DNA of 64,000 bases from Teretinema sp942493045 (GTDB taxonomy: Bacteria > Spirochaetota > Spirochaetia > Treponematales > Treponemataceae). The stretch lies in NCBI GenBank assembly GCA_942493045.1, contig OW818665.1, forward strand, positions 2,480,001-2,544,000, in the 5' to 3' direction. The position numbers and the translations under genes are program-made. The notes beneath the pieces are model-generated. The model worked only from the letters and a program-made list of their open reading frames with translations. It was not told where the DNA came from and searched no databases. Each line of letters opens with the position of its first letter. Position 1 is the stretch's first letter. This document shows, piece after piece, positions 33,087 through 42,256 of this stretch.

Positions 33087-33815
33087 ATGACATACGAGTT
33101 TGAAGGAAAAACAGAAAAGGAAGCTATTGAAAATGCGGCTGCCGAACTGGGTCTGGAAAAAGATCAGTTTGATGTCGAAATTCTTGAAACACAGAAAAAC
33201 AGCATTTTCAAAAAAGGGTATGTAAGGATTTGCGTGCATACCGATGAAGCGCCGGCCCGCGCGCAAACCCGTGATTCGGGTCGCGGAAACAGCATGGATG
33301 CCGAATTTGACGGTTCTGTGTCCAAAAGCCGGAATATCTTCCAGGATCCGCTGCCGAAAGACGAATTTGAAAAAGCAATGGTTGATTTTGTGGCCTCGGT
33401 TATCAGAAAAATGGGCTACGACGTGACTGTAGAGGTAATGTCCCGCGAGGAAAAGAAGATCGGTTTACGCCTGATTTCACGCAGTTCTTCGATTTTGATC
33501 GGTCGTAAGGGAAAGAATCTTGATTCTCTGCAGTTGATCGCCAATGTATTCGCCGGACGGCAGGGTCGGGAAGATACCAGAATTATTCTGGATTCAGAAA
33601 ACTATCGTATCCGCCGCGAAGAGTCACTTGTTCGGCTGGCTTATACCACCGCCGACCGGGTACGCACCAGCCGGGGTTCAATGCTGCTTGAGCCGATGAA
33701 TCCCTTCGAGCGGCGCTTGATTCATACCACGCTCAACGATATCGGTGATGTGGATACCAAGAGCGAAGGTGAGGGGCTTTATAAACAAGTCCGGGTATTT
33801 TACAAGGGGCGATAA
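33087..33815 (+). CDS. jag: Jag/KhpB RNA-binding protein
   Basis: 242 residues with three parts: an N-terminal Jag_N domain (about 1-52, YEFEGKTEKEAIENAAAELG), a KH-II domain (about 95-170, RSSSILIGRKGKNLDSLQLI) and a C-terminal R3H domain (about 175-240, NPFERRLIHTTLNDI). It binds RNA and in other bacteria acts with KhpA in cell-envelope control. It follows yidC as usual. Confidence 0.94.
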   Translation: MTYEFEGKTEKEAIENAAAELGLEKDQFDVEILETQKNSIFKKGYVRICVHTDEAPARAQTRDSGRGNSMDAEFDGSVSKSRNIFQDPLPKDEFEKAMVDFVASVIRKMGYDVTVEVMSREEKKIGLRLISRSSSILIGRKGKNLDSLQLIANVFAGRQGREDTRIILDSENYRIRREESLVRLAYTTADRVRTSRGSMLLEPMNPFERRLIHTTLNDIGDVDTKSEGEGLYKQVRVFYKGR

Positions 33816-34604
33816 ATGTTACGGATAACTTTTTTGGCATTACTTGGTGGACTGACTCTGGCCATGGCCTCGGCCGATGTGCAGGATCGACTGCTCACGC
33901 TGGTCTCCTCTGAGACCGCGCAAGTTTTGCTGGAAAAGGGTTTTATCCAAAATACAATGTACAAGCAGAAAGGCGCGCGTCCTTTCCTGGCACCGAAGAC
34001 AGTCCTCGGCAACGAGGCCCTGTCATTTTGGGAAGGGGACGAAGCGCCTTTTTTTGTTGAAAACCTGTATTTGTATAAAAAGCCCGCAACCGAAATTACC
34101 CGAGATGAACCCGACGCCCTTCGAATATCCAGAATTTTACGCTCGGTTTCCTCACTGGAAGGTATTGAATATTATTCAACCAGCCGCAAGCGTATGCGCA
34201 CGCTTTATGAAAAATCCTTTGCTATTGCCTCACCGGACAGCCGGTTGAAGATTCCGGACGCCTTGTCCGGACCGGCGAATAATATTTCACAATATGTATT
34301 CCAACGGGATTTAACTTTTGGAAGTTGTGTGTATTTATATTCCTATCGCCAGGATGCGGATGAAACCGGTTTTTTTGTTCGAAATCTTGACCCTCTTTCA
34401 TATGGTATTATCAGGGTGGTAAACCGCGAACGGTTTAAGGTTTCCTTGATAGTGCAGGATTTGAATGATTATTTATTAATTTATGCTTTAACTCGGGCCG
34501 ATTTTCCGGCTCTGCCCGGTCTTGAGTCAAAAGTAAACGCTTCCTTCAGCACCAGGGCGGAAGCTTTGTACAAGTGGTTTATTAACGCCTATGAACAGCC
34601 CTGA
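33816..34604 (+). CDS. Exported protein of unknown function
   Basis: 262 residues. The first 20 form a probable signal peptide (LRITFLALLGGLTLAMASA). The rest has mixed alpha/beta character with many Tyr, Phe and Arg; no known motif is recognised. Its ATG directly follows the jag stop, and it overlaps glpK by 14 nt, so it belongs to the same transcription unit. It may be a spirochaete-restricted family. Confidence 0.7.
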   Translation: MLRITFLALLGGLTLAMASADVQDRLLTLVSSETAQVLLEKGFIQNTMYKQKGARPFLAPKTVLGNEALSFWEGDEAPFFVENLYLYKKPATEITRDEPDALRISRILRSVSSLEGIEYYSTSRKRMRTLYEKSFAIASPDSRLKIPDALSGPANNISQYVFQRDLTFGSCVYLYSYRQDADETGFFVRNLDPLSYGIIRVVNRERFKVSLIVQDLNDYLLIYALTRADFPALPGLESKVNASFSTRAEALYKWFINAYEQP

Positions 34605-36084
34605 AAAAGACTTGATTCTAGCCTTTGATCAGGGAACTACCAGTTCCCGGGCTATTCTTTTTAACCGTAACGGAGATATTCTCGCCCAGGCTCAAAAGCC
34701 GCATGCTCAGATTTATCCATTTCCCGGATGGGTTGAGCATGATCCAATAGAAATTTGGCAAAATCAGTTGGCTGTGGCCCGCGAATGCATCGCCAAAGCC
34801 GGTTCAGACGCTAAAAGAATAGCGGCTATCGGTATTACAAATCAGCGTGAAACGGTAGTTTTGTGGGATAAAAAAACCGGTAAACCGGTTTATAACGCCA
34901 TTGTCTGGCAGTGCCGTCGTTCCACGGACTTGTGTGAAAAAATGATCGCTATCGGAATGGACGAAACTTTCCGGCGGCGGACCGGACTGCGTCTGGATCC
35001 TTATTTTTCCGGAACCAAGCTGACCTGGTTGTTTCGCGAGAATCCTGATCTATTTCAGCGCGCTAATAATGGTGAACTTTTTTTTGGTACAATCGATACC
35101 TGGCTACTTTGGAATTTAACCGGCCGCCATTGTACGGATACCACTAATGCTTCCCGCACCCTGCTCTATAATATTTACGAACAGCGCTGGGATCCTGATT
35201 TACTGACTATGCTGCAGATCCCGGAATGCATTTTACCGGAAGTCCTGCCGAGTTCCGCTGATTTCGGGATGGTGTCCACTGATCTTTTGGGTCTGGAAAT
35301 ACCGGTAAGCGGTATGATTGGCGATCAACAAGCCGCTCTTTTTGGGCATAATTGTTTTTATCCCGGAATGGCGAAAAATACCTATGGTACCGGATGCTTT
35401 ACTTTGCTTAATACCGGAGATTTACCGGTGTGGTCGAAAAACAATCTGTTAACCACCATCGCCTGGACTATCGGAAAGAAAACAACCTACGCCTTGGAAG
35501 GATCAGTCTTTATAGGTGGCGCTGTCATTCAGTGGTTACGCGATGAAATGCGCATTATACAAAAATCGAGTGACTCCGAAACCCTGGCCCGCTCCGTCGG
35601 TGACACTGGTGGAGTGTTTTTTGTGCCTGCTTTTGTGGGACTCGGCGCCCCGTATTGGGATCCGGACGCCCGCGGGGCGATATTCGGCCTTACGCGCGGA
35701 ACAACGCAGGCCCACCTGGCTAGAGCCGCCCTGGAGAGCATCGCCTATCAGAGTGAAGACTTACTGGAAGCCATGGTTGCCGATTATGGAAGATATATCG
35801 AAATACTGAAAGCGGATGGTGGCGCGGTAACCAATGAATTTTTAATGCAATTTCAAGCTGATATATCCGGAATACCGGTTTCTATCCCGGAAGTTACGGA
35901 AATTACGGCACTGGGCGCTGCCTATATGGCCGGTTTGAAAGTCGGAGTTTGGAAAAATTTACGAGATATTGAGCAAAACTGGAAAATGAAGAAGGAATTT
36001 ACTCCTGCTATGCAGGATGATGAGCGCGCTAGTAGATTGGCAGGATGGCATAAGGCTGTTCAGGCCACAAGGGGGTATACATGA
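34591..36084 (+). CDS. glpK: Glycerol kinase
   Basis: 497 residues, normal length. LAFDQGTTSSRAILF (N-terminal phosphate-binding loop), ITNQRETVVLWDKKTGKPVYNAIVWQCRR, GDQQAALFGH and the C-terminal ADGGAVTNEFLMQFQADI are FGGY-kinase glycerol kinase signatures. It phosphorylates glycerol to glycerol-3-phosphate. It is tightly packed between an unknown gene and the immunophilin gene; no glpF or glpD is near. Confidence 0.95.
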   Translation: MNSPEKDLILAFDQGTTSSRAILFNRNGDILAQAQKPHAQIYPFPGWVEHDPIEIWQNQLAVARECIAKAGSDAKRIAAIGITNQRETVVLWDKKTGKPVYNAIVWQCRRSTDLCEKMIAIGMDETFRRRTGLRLDPYFSGTKLTWLFRENPDLFQRANNGELFFGTIDTWLLWNLTGRHCTDTTNASRTLLYNIYEQRWDPDLLTMLQIPECILPEVLPSSADFGMVSTDLLGLEIPVSGMIGDQQAALFGHNCFYPGMAKNTYGTGCFTLLNTGDLPVWSKNNLLTTIAWTIGKKTTYALEGSVFIGGAVIQWLRDEMRIIQKSSDSETLARSVGDTGGVFFVPAFVGLGAPYWDPDARGAIFGLTRGTTQAHLARAALESIAYQSEDLLEAMVADYGRYIEILKADGGAVTNEFLMQFQADISGIPVSIPEVTEITALGAAYMAGLKVGVWKNLRDIEQNWKMKKEFTPAMQDDERASRLAGWHKAVQATRGYT

Positions 36085-37166
36085 TGCAAAAAAGAACTCG
36101 GTTATTACTGGTAATTGTATTGTTACTGGTAATAGTGGGCAGCGCGACCGCTGCCGCGATAATTATGGGCGGTAAAACCGCTGAAACAGGAAGGAATGTA
36201 CAGATGAATGGAAACGAACCCGCAGCCATTACCGCGGATGGGCTTTATGCCGAAATGGATACGACCAAGGGAAAAATAATCATCGAGTTATACTTCCAGA
36301 AAGTCCCGCTGACAGTGTGCAATTTCGTAGGTCTGGCAGAGGGAACGCTGGACGCTGCCAAGGGCAAGCCGTTTTATGACGGACTGGTATTTCACCGGGT
36401 TATCGCCGATTTCATGATTCAGGGCGGTGATCCGCTCGGTAACGGTACTGGTAACCCCGGATATCGTTTCCCGGATGAAATCGATCCTACCCTGCTGCAC
36501 AACGGTCCTGGAATGCTTTCTATGGCTAACTCCGGACCTAATACCAATGGCAGTCAGTTTTTTATTACCCATAAGGAAACTCCCTGGCTTGACGGAAAAC
36601 ACGCGGTCTTCGGTAAGGTCGTTGAAGGCATGAATGTCGTAAACAGCATTGTCCAAGGAGACAAGATTGTTACTCTCCGGATAGTCCGCCGCGGCGACGC
36701 GGCCCGCTCCTTTAAGAGCTCCCAGGCCGATTTTAACGCCTATCAGAGCAGTCTGGCGGCCCGTCAGCGTGAAAAACAACAGGCCGCTAACCAGGCCGTA
36801 ATACAGCAGATTCGCGCGAAATGGCCGACTGCTGAAGTTGCTGAAAATGGTGTGTTTTTTGTTAAAACCCGCGAAGGCACCGGAGCCCAGGTGGTTAAGG
36901 GACAGACTTTAACAATGAAATATAAGGGATATCTGCTCAACGGCACGGTATTTGATGACTCCGATATGCATAAACCACTGGAATTCCAGGTTGGCGCCGG
37001 CCGGATGATCCCCGGTTTTGACGCTCAGGCTTTATTGATGAAGGTTGGAGAGCGCCGGACTATAGTTATTCCGCCGGAGCTGGCTTATGGAGCGGCCGGT
37101 ATCCCCGAGGTAATTCCCGGGAATTCCTATATCGCTTTTGATGTAGAACTACTGTCAGCCAGATAA
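36081..37166 (+). CDS. Dual-family immunophilin: cyclophilin + FKBP fusion
   Basis: 361 residues. A hydrophobic N-terminal anchor (about 5-28) leads to a cyclophilin domain (about 50-205: VFHRVIADFMIQGGDPLGNG, GPNTNGSQFFITH, HAVFGKVVEGM), a helical linker and a C-terminal FKBP domain (about 260-361: MKYKGYLLNGTVFDDS, IPGFDAQALLMKVGERRTI, IPPELAYGAAG). Both prolyl-isomerase folds keep key residues. Such cyclophilin-FKBP fusions are known but rare, reported in some protists and in bacteria including treponemes. The anchor implies a periplasmic folding role. Confidence 0.93.
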   Translation: MMQKRTRLLLVIVLLLVIVGSATAAAIIMGGKTAETGRNVQMNGNEPAAITADGLYAEMDTTKGKIIIELYFQKVPLTVCNFVGLAEGTLDAAKGKPFYDGLVFHRVIADFMIQGGDPLGNGTGNPGYRFPDEIDPTLLHNGPGMLSMANSGPNTNGSQFFITHKETPWLDGKHAVFGKVVEGMNVVNSIVQGDKIVTLRIVRRGDAARSFKSSQADFNAYQSSLAARQREKQQAANQAVIQQIRAKWPTAEVAENGVFFVKTREGTGAQVVKGQTLTMKYKGYLLNGTVFDDSDMHKPLEFQVGAGRMIPGFDAQALLMKVGERRTIVIPPELAYGAAGIPEVIPGNSYIAFDVELLSAR

Positions 37167-37189
37167 CAACGGTTTCTTAAAAATTGAGG

Positions 37190-37222
37190 CGGGTCCTTCT
37201 TTGGAAGGATCCGTTTTTTTTT
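37190..37222 (+). terminator. Terminator of the origin operon
   Basis: CGGGTCCTTC (37190-37199) and GAAGGATCCG (37204-37213) form a 10-bp stem with one G-U pair and a 4-nt loop, followed by nine T residues. Confidence 0.92.
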
Positions 37223-37227
37223 GTTTA

Positions 37228-40200
37228 CTAAAGAGTTGTACGAAACACGATTGTGGAAAACCTGTTGATAAGTTGTGCTGCGGTTGTGGAATTGAACCCT
37301 TCCAGAGGCGCGCTTTCGGTGTGCAAAGAAGCTCCGCTTTCTTTATGTCTTAAGGAAATAAGAAGCTCGGTATCATTAGTCGTTACCACGAGTTCTAAAA
37401 GCGCGTCTTTCTTGTGCATAAAAAAAGTCTTGTGAAAGTAGCTCTTGAATTTTGAAGAACGAATTCTGAAAGCTGGATTGTTGGAAGAAGTTATTTGTAT
37501 ATTCACCGGGAGCCGGATATTATAATAGACCAGCGCCGCTGGATTTAACTTAAATAGCAGCGTTCGAAGCTCCGTGGTCTGATTTTTTTGATACCACGGT
37601 GTGTTCAGAATTCGATGCGCGACCGTTTGTTCCAGATAATTTTGCTCCCAAACCGGATCCAATTGCTGTATAGCCAGGTCTAAGAGCTGGTTATCCTTTT
37701 GTAAAATTCCTCGAATGGCAGTATAGGAGGGCTGGGCGGCAGGTATCAGTGTGGTTTCAATCTGCTCCGCCTTGTCCAGGAAGGAGAGCGTAGCGCGCCT
37801 CCACGGGTTAAAGGCCTGATAATAATAAGTATTGATGTGCAGTTTTTGTTCGTTTATGGTGTTGTACAATAAGGAGTTCTTTTCGTAATAAGCGCCTATT
37901 GCGCGGCTGCGGATACGATATAAAGCGTCATGATACCAATATTTTATTCTGTGGATAACCTGTGTAAAACCACCCGGGATACTTGTTGATAAGTTGTGGA
38001 AAAATGTGTGTTTCAGTTTATTCATCTGCAAGCGATGAATATCGGCCTGCATACTGTGTATGTCCCGATCGAACAAATCAGTGCTTGTTCCGTAGTTGGC
38101 GATCCAGCTTAAATTATCTTTTTTAAGAATTGCGGTCAGCATTTTTTGCGCTTCTTCTGGATATCCGGCTCGAATATAGCAGGTGACGATACCCATCGAG
38201 GCTAAGGGGCTTTCATCACGCATCGCTCCGCTGCGGTAATGGGAGAGGCTGGCGCTGAAATCCAATTTGCGTAACTCGAGTTCACCCAGCATCAAATGCC
38301 CTGAAGCCTGATCGGAAGCTTGCAGAGACAGGTAGGCGTCGTCATAGGCCCGCGCGAAATTGTAAAAAGTGCCTTCCATAATCGAACGATTGTAAAGATA
38401 GATCGATTTTAAGTATAAAAGCCCTGAAGCGTCGGCTTTGGCAACAGCCAGCGAGTAATTAGTTTTGGCTGCTTCATAATTATAGGCAGCGGTATATAAG
38501 TTGCCGAGTCCGGCATATAGACTACTGTCCGATTCATCGCGGGCAAGGATGTTCTGTAAAGCCGCGATACCCTGATCAATTCGATGTGTTTTGTAACACA
38601 GCCAGCCATAATTTGACCAGGCATACGTATCATCCGGATTGACTTTCAGAAATTCAGTGATAAAGGAGAGGGCTTCTTCATCAAGATTCAGATAGCCTGC
38701 GGATTCTGACAGCATTTTATAGATATATGATTCGGTGTATCCGAGCTGTAGCGCTTTTTGAAGATATTCATAGGCCAATTGATACAGTTTACGCTCAAAG
38801 AATATCTCGCCCATTTGAAAAGCAAAGCGGTAATCATTTGGATAGAGCCACTCACCTTCCTGAAGGGCGCTGATGGCCCTGTCCCAATTTTCAGTTTGAA
38901 CGGCTTCGGCGGCGGTTTCCAGTAGTTCATCGGGGAACCGCGGTAGCTGGGCCTCGTTTTGGGCGTGCAGCGGTGAAAGAGAAAGAGCGCACAGCAGAAA
39001 CAGACCGAGAGGTAGAATTTTTCTCAGTGATTGCAGCCAGCGATTGAGCGCGGCGGGATATAACTTTGTTAAATCCTGAAATAGCCGGGTAGCTTCTTCG
39101 ACATCGACACTGGAAATGAGCGGAGCAAATAAAGCCTTTTGTTGTAGTGCAAAAAAATCGTTCAGGGGCGGATTATTCAGAGATTGAATGAAATCATGTC
39201 TCGAAGAAAAGTTCTCTGCCGATTTTGCGTAACCGGGTAATCGATGGTATAGAATTTGACTCATAAACGCGATTTTTTTCCGCTTGTCTTGAATAAAAAG
39301 CAACATCAGCGAAGGATACCAAAAACTTCTGCTTAGCAAAAGCATTACGATCACCAGCAAAACCGGAGCAAAAAAGGTAATGCCGCGTCTGATTATTTTA
39401 ATAAAGGAATCAGTACCGGATATATCAGCTTGATCGGCGACATCCTCTTTATTCTCTGTGAGCAAAAACCGTCGGTTTGTGATAATTTCTTTAAGCAGAG
39501 CAGTGAATTGTTCGGGATCGGCGCTTCCACCGGGAGGTATTTCCTGTCCATCGGCCAGTTGGTTGGTGGTGGGGTCAAAAGCGATCCATCCAAAACCCGG
39601 AAAATATACTTCGACCCAGGCATGCGCTGTGTTGGATCGGATCGGATAATAATCTAAATTTCCGTTGGCCGGATCCACAAAGAAACCGGCGGCAACCCGC
39701 GCCGGAATGCCGACGCTGCGCAACAGCAAGGTCATTGAAAATGCGAAGTAAGTACAGTAACCCTGCTTTGTCTCAAAGAGAAAATAGCGTAATTGGTCAC
39801 CGTCCGGCGCTATTCCGGGGGACAATGAATAACGGTAATCGCCGTTTTTCAGGTATTGTTCAACAAAATACACTTTATCGAAATAAGTTTCGAATTTTTC
39901 GGTCAAGGACAGGGCTAAATCCTGTAGCATCAACTTTGTCACTGGATCGATCGCGGTGTAAAAGGCTAAATCAGCCTCGCTTAAACCTTCGGACTCGCCG
40001 GCGTTCGGTTTTGGTACAGAAATTATTGCCAGGGGAAATTGTATTGAACAGCGACTGGTTACGGCATAGCTGCTTTTAAAACTGGATTCATCCCATAATT
40101 GATAGGGATTAATTTCCTGTGGCGAGTCCATGGCGATAAAAGAGGTCGGGTCAAAATTAACTATAAAGTATTCCTGAAAAATTTCGGAGCGTTCCGTGTA

Positions 40201-41088
40201 AGTTACTTCCGGCAAGCTAACCGGTCGGCGAGGTAATTTTTTTAACTGGGCGTTTTCGTCAGGGGCTTGCTGTTCGAAGAACCCCTGTTCGCGGTTCCAT
40301 CCTGACAGCCAGGTGCGCCGTAGAAAAACGGTCAGGCTTTCCGGAGGTAGATGCGCTACCAAAACAAGATCATCATTTAATTTAATCTCATCGCGCAAAG
40401 AAAGGTAAGGAGAAAAGTCAAATTGAAAAAGCGTGGGCTGAATCAGTCCGCCCCGGTTGCTGACGGAACCGGCGATGAAAAAACGATAGGCGTAAACTGA
40501 TCCGAAAATGAAAACAAAGACAAAAAGGCCGTAAAACGCGGCGCTGCTGAATTTAAATTGTTCCTGTAATACCAGCTGAAGAACTTGCAGAGAACAGAAT
40601 AAAAAGATAAAGAGGGCCGCGATGATTGGATGCGGAAAAATGGTAATGGTAAAATTAGCCTGGGACCAGAGGCAGAGAGCCAGCAGCAATAAATTGACTG
40701 GTGGAAGTGCCTTTCTAGCGGTTTCATGACGGCAGAAAACTAATGTTGTGAAGAAACTGAACGTAATGGTGAGAAAAAGCGGTAGCCGCGCGAGGCGCAA
40801 AAAAAGATAGGCTGTGCGTACCGGGGAGAAGTTACTCAGCGGTAAAAGACCGACCAGCGGATATAAAAACAGAAACGCCGTACCGAGGCAACCTAGGAAT
40901 AAATATAGTGAAGAAATTCTAAATTTGTAGATGAGAGTGGCGGCGGAAGCTGAAAGCAGACCCACCGCGACGGCCAGGATTGGATGGTATATTTCGGCTA
41001 TAAAGGCCGCGGAAAAATAAAGAAGCAGTGATAAAGAAAAAAACTGGATGGTGATTCGAAACTTAAAGCGTACTGACATTGTAACCAT
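37228..41088 (-). CDS. Transglutaminase-like membrane protein fused to TPR repeats
   Basis: 1286 residues. N-terminal half: about six hydrophobic helices (10-215), a periplasmic region and a transglutaminase core with Cys445 (KQGYCTYFAFSMTLLLRSVG), His489 (NTAHAWVEVYF) and Asp505 (WIAFDPT), then one more membrane helix near 570, as in TgpA/DUF3488 proteins. C-terminal half (about 690 onward): a second hydrophobic stretch followed by many TPR-like repeats. It may work on envelope proteins or peptidoglycan. It overlaps the DUF58 gene by 26 nt. TPR fusion to TgpA-type proteins is unusual. Confidence 0.85.
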   Translation of the reverse strand: MVTMSVRFKFRITIQFFSLSLLLYFSAAFIAEIYHPILAVAVGLLSASAATLIYKFRISSLYLFLGCLGTAFLFLYPLVGLLPLSNFSPVRTAYLFLRLARLPLFLTITFSFFTTLVFCRHETARKALPPVNLLLLALCLWSQANFTITIFPHPIIAALFIFLFCSLQVLQLVLQEQFKFSSAAFYGLFVFVFIFGSVYAYRFFIAGSVSNRGGLIQPTLFQFDFSPYLSLRDEIKLNDDLVLVAHLPPESLTVFLRRTWLSGWNREQGFFEQQAPDENAQLKKLPRRPVSLPEVTYTERSEIFQEYFIVNFDPTSFIAMDSPQEINPYQLWDESSFKSSYAVTSRCSIQFPLAIISVPKPNAGESEGLSEADLAFYTAIDPVTKLMLQDLALSLTEKFETYFDKVYFVEQYLKNGDYRYSLSPGIAPDGDQLRYFLFETKQGYCTYFAFSMTLLLRSVGIPARVAAGFFVDPANGNLDYYPIRSNTAHAWVEVYFPGFGWIAFDPTTNQLADGQEIPPGGSADPEQFTALLKEIITNRRFLLTENKEDVADQADISGTDSFIKIIRRGITFFAPVLLVIVMLLLSRSFWYPSLMLLFIQDKRKKIAFMSQILYHRLPGYAKSAENFSSRHDFIQSLNNPPLNDFFALQQKALFAPLISSVDVEEATRLFQDLTKLYPAALNRWLQSLRKILPLGLFLLCALSLSPLHAQNEAQLPRFPDELLETAAEAVQTENWDRAISALQEGEWLYPNDYRFAFQMGEIFFERKLYQLAYEYLQKALQLGYTESYIYKMLSESAGYLNLDEEALSFITEFLKVNPDDTYAWSNYGWLCYKTHRIDQGIAALQNILARDESDSSLYAGLGNLYTAAYNYEAAKTNYSLAVAKADASGLLYLKSIYLYNRSIMEGTFYNFARAYDDAYLSLQASDQASGHLMLGELELRKLDFSASLSHYRSGAMRDESPLASMGIVTCYIRAGYPEEAQKMLTAILKKDNLSWIANYGTSTDLFDRDIHSMQADIHRLQMNKLKHTFFHNLSTSIPGGFTQVIHRIKYWYHDALYRIRSRAIGAYYEKNSLLYNTINEQKLHINTYYYQAFNPWRRATLSFLDKAEQIETTLIPAAQPSYTAIRGILQKDNQLLDLAIQQLDPVWEQNYLEQTVAHRILNTPWYQKNQTTELRTLLFKLNPAALVYYNIRLPVNIQITSSNNPAFRIRSSKFKSYFHKTFFMHKKDALLELVVTTNDTELLISLRHKESGASLHTESAPLEGFNSTTAAQLINRFSTIVFRTTL
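37252..38003. repeat. Two clusters of DnaA-box-like 9-mers inside the transglutaminase gene
   Basis: Cluster A: TGTGGAAAA (37252-37260), TGTTGATAA (37263-37271), TGTGGAATT (37285-37293). Cluster B: TGTGGATAA, an exact DnaA box (37950-37958), TGTGTAAAA (37961-37969), TGTTGATAA (37984-37992), TGTGGAAAA (37995-38003). All point the same way. TGTTGATAAGTTGTG is repeated exactly in both clusters, in different reading frames of the gene. Confidence 0.6.
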
Positions 41089-42256
41089 CCTTTTTCAGGG
41101 ACAGACCATGTAAAAAACCGGCTTGATGAGGAGCTTCAGCTAGAAGCAAGATAGTGCTGTTTTTTTTGATCGGAAGCAAAGCCTGGTTTATCATTTCCCG
41201 GGCGGAAGAAGTATGAGCAGGACAGCAGACGTACAACAGAGCCGTGTCATTCAATATCTTGGAGGGGAAAACCGGAGTAAAAAACTTTTGTTCTCTTTGG
41301 GGTAAGGCAAAGAACTCCCGTAAAGGGCTTAAGGATCGCTTCGTGATAGTATCGGTATGTAATTCGCGTACTTCACCCCAGGCGTTTATCAGCATAATAG
41401 AGAGTGGAATCTGGCGTGAAATCAGGTTTTCAGCGAGATAAAGTGCCTTTGCGGTAAGCTGTTCAAAAAGCCGGGCCCGGCTGGAATACGAGCCAAGTTG
41501 AGGATCTATCCAATTCTGAAGGTAGAGCGTATAACGGGTTTCCGGCGGCGGCAGCAGTTCGCCCTGACGGATAGTCAATTCTCCGGTATGGGCTACGGCT
41601 TTCCAGTGAATACGCCGGGGGTCGTCGCCGCTCTGATATTGACGGCTTTCCAATAGATCTTCGGAGCGGTGAAAGGTGCTTTTTCCGCGCAATGGGACAG
41701 CGCTCCGGGAAGGTTTCAGCAGCGCTTTTGCGGTTTCCGGGTAGGCTGGAATCAGTATCCTCTGTCCGTGAGCTGGAACTTTAATTGACAGGCAAAAAAA
41801 ACCGGCCGGATCGGTAATGATCAGCGCCTGTATGCTTTCCCGGTATTCGCCGCGGCTATACTGATCAATAATACCCTTGTAACCTGTTGATCCAAGGGGC
41901 AGGCGTAAGGTAAGCGCCGGGGGGTTTTTCTCAGGCGGACCGCTCAGATACCGGCCAAAGTAATAAGCGACGCTGCCTGGACAGAGTTTTGGAAAGGCTG
42001 AATTTCCTTCGCCGGGATTTATGCAGATCTGATTCGTTCTGATTTCAATAAATAATTGAACCTTCCGCCAATGAAAACGGGTGGCAATAACCGAAAGAAG
42101 CGCGCAGCCTGCATAACAAAAAAGAGCCAGTGAACCGAAAATAGCCGCCATTTCTCCCCGTGAATAGCCGACAACGAACAGCGCTATAGCGCCGGAAAGG
42201 CACAGTATCCCATAAAGTGAAACCGGCATTGGCAGACGTTGGTTTTTAGGCCTCAC
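41063..42256 (-). CDS. DUF58 protein
   Basis: 397 residues with two N-terminal hydrophobic segments (about 12-30, 35-55). The DUF58 signature appears as ESRQYQSGDDPRRIHWKAVAHTGELTIRQGE (about 207-235, shown here for position; key residues D, R, I, W and K). These proteins are usually encoded with MoxR ATPases, von Willebrand-type proteins and transglutaminases, as here. Function is not established biochemically. Confidence 0.88.
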   Translation of the reverse strand: MRPKNQRLPMPVSLYGILCLSGAIALFVVGYSRGEMAAIFGSLALFCYAGCALLSVIATRFHWRKVQLFIEIRTNQICINPGEGNSAFPKLCPGSVAYYFGRYLSGPPEKNPPALTLRLPLGSTGYKGIIDQYSRGEYRESIQALIITDPAGFFCLSIKVPAHGQRILIPAYPETAKALLKPSRSAVPLRGKSTFHRSEDLLESRQYQSGDDPRRIHWKAVAHTGELTIRQGELLPPPETRYTLYLQNWIDPQLGSYSSRARLFEQLTAKALYLAENLISRQIPLSIMLINAWGEVRELHTDTITKRSLSPLREFFALPQREQKFFTPVFPSKILNDTALLYVCCPAHTSSAREMINQALLPIKKNSTILLLAEAPHQAGFLHGLSLKKDGYNVSTL

